NCBI GenBank assembly: GCA_023974075.1
Contig: CM043791.1
Span: 145,001 to 209,000 of the forward strand
Source of the DNA: Chaenocephalus aceratus
Lineage: Eukaryota > Chordata > Actinopteri > Perciformes > Channichthyidae
Reading direction: 5' to 3'
DNA length: 64,000 bases
A program made the position numbers and the translations under genes. Shown in pieces: positions 63,110-64,000 of this stretch (its first letter is position 1; every line of letters begins with the position of its first letter). The notes under the pieces are model-generated. The model was given only the letters and a program-made list of their open reading frames with translations, made no database searches and was not told the DNA's origin.

Positions 63110-64000
63110 TATAATGTTTTCCTCTCAATTTTCCACACTTGGATAATTTATGTTCTCTAGCCTCTTAAGCCCCAAGCCTGTTTTTCAGGTTTCAGGCTCG
63201 AAAATGACATGCCCAAAACAAAGGACTATAACTTAACTTCTAAAAGGGTTATATTAATAATTTCTTTTATCAAAGCAAGGTCACATCTGTGAGTTGGATG
63301 TAGAAGTGTCAGAATCAATAAAGATGTTTCAGTGTCAGAATAAATCCAGATGGAACATAGTCAAAAAGTGTAAATTCTTGTCTCCGCCCAAATAAAACCC
63401 ATTACTTATAGTGAAAACCACCCTTGAATGATGGGTTAGTAGCCTAAAAGCTTTAGGAATCCAAAGTATAACATATAATAAGTACCCTGTATCAAGATTG
63501 AGGCAAAACAAGTGAGAATTGACCTTTTTAGAGAGGTTTAGCAAAAAAAGGTCCAAGCGGACTAAGCTTTGGGCACATTTGGTTCCATCAGTGCCATTTA
63601 ACCTTTTTCAGGTACCAGACTGTAAAACTCATTGTATAACATTTAATTATCACTATAGGTATTCATTCCATAAAAAAAAAAAAAATTATTATTATTGTAA
63701 AATAAAATAAAAATTAAGTGTGTGTGTGTCTGTGCGGTGTGTGTGTGTGGAAAGTTCCCTCTTTGCATGAGATGCATGCTACTTGCACAATAAAAATTAG
63801 GAAACTTAGGAAACATTTGACTCCAACTGGAGCAGATTTATTTAAAAAAAAGTAGCAACACACTATACCAGAAGCATTTTTTGGGTAAAAAAAAAAACTT
63901 TATACAAACCCTGAATGTTACAGTATTACTCCAGTAAGTCATAACAGTTCTTTTTGGAAGTGAAGCACAGAGGGACCTGACACTTCCTGCAGCACACAGG
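63110..64000. other. right edge of window, no feature recognised
   Basis: AT-rich with short A runs and a (GT)n stretch near 63717-63749. No gene seen. Confidence 0.4.

Overview
The window is ray-finned fish nuclear DNA, probably from a percomorph teleost. Evidence for this is the vertebrate splice-site structure, long (AC)n microsatellites, and a dense mix of fish-type Tc1, hAT, DIRS, L2 and L1 elements. Two host genes are present, both on the minus strand.

The first is the 5' part of fanca (Fanconi anemia core-complex subunit A). Twenty-two exons could be placed by hand between 51786 (start codon) and about 243. All 21 exon junctions placed agree in reading phase, and the gene continues beyond the left edge of the window. 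The second, upstream of fanca, is slc10a3 (P3-type membrane protein of the bile-acid/sodium symporter fold). Its coding region is a single exon, 60216 to 58801. About 8 kb of repeat-rich intergenic DNA separates the two.

Almost everything else lies in fanca introns and is mobile DNA, often nested. Left to right: a Tc1-like element (998-2628); (AC)83 against exon 17; a DIRS relic split by a hAT element (6500-9120); a hAT element with perfect 8-bp target duplications that holds a nearly complete DIRS retrotransposon (9910-15125); two small hAT MITEs; a degenerate ~135-bp tandem array (17449-17992); two Tc1-like elements two bases apart (19918-23120); an L1 3' end split by a MITE (23141-25445); a 4.2-kb THAP-type element with long inverted ends, itself holding two hAT elements (25543-29718); a Harbinger-type MITE; a 1.7-kb hAT-like element with 5' transposase exons (32481-34203); two L2-type LINE 3' ends; a TTAA-flanked MITE; (AC)123 against exon 5; a Charlie8-like hAT (40464-42046); and a deep nest at 42.9-49.3 kb with L2, fold-back, zf-TTF hAT, Tc1 and another hAT. 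The fanca promoter side holds an ACT-rich repeat, and an L2 copy lies just upstream of the gene.

Points of most interest: two fanca splice sites sit directly against (TG)n tracts of 166 and 246 bp; two perfect hairpins look like template-switch mutations when compared with sister repeat copies in the same window; a Tc1 element shares the same 270-bp non-Tc1 flank at two loci; and a THAP element with long inverted ends carries a duplicated segment. No CRISPR, rRNA or functional tRNA gene was seen. Family comparisons (human FANCA, transposon families) are from memory, not from a search.
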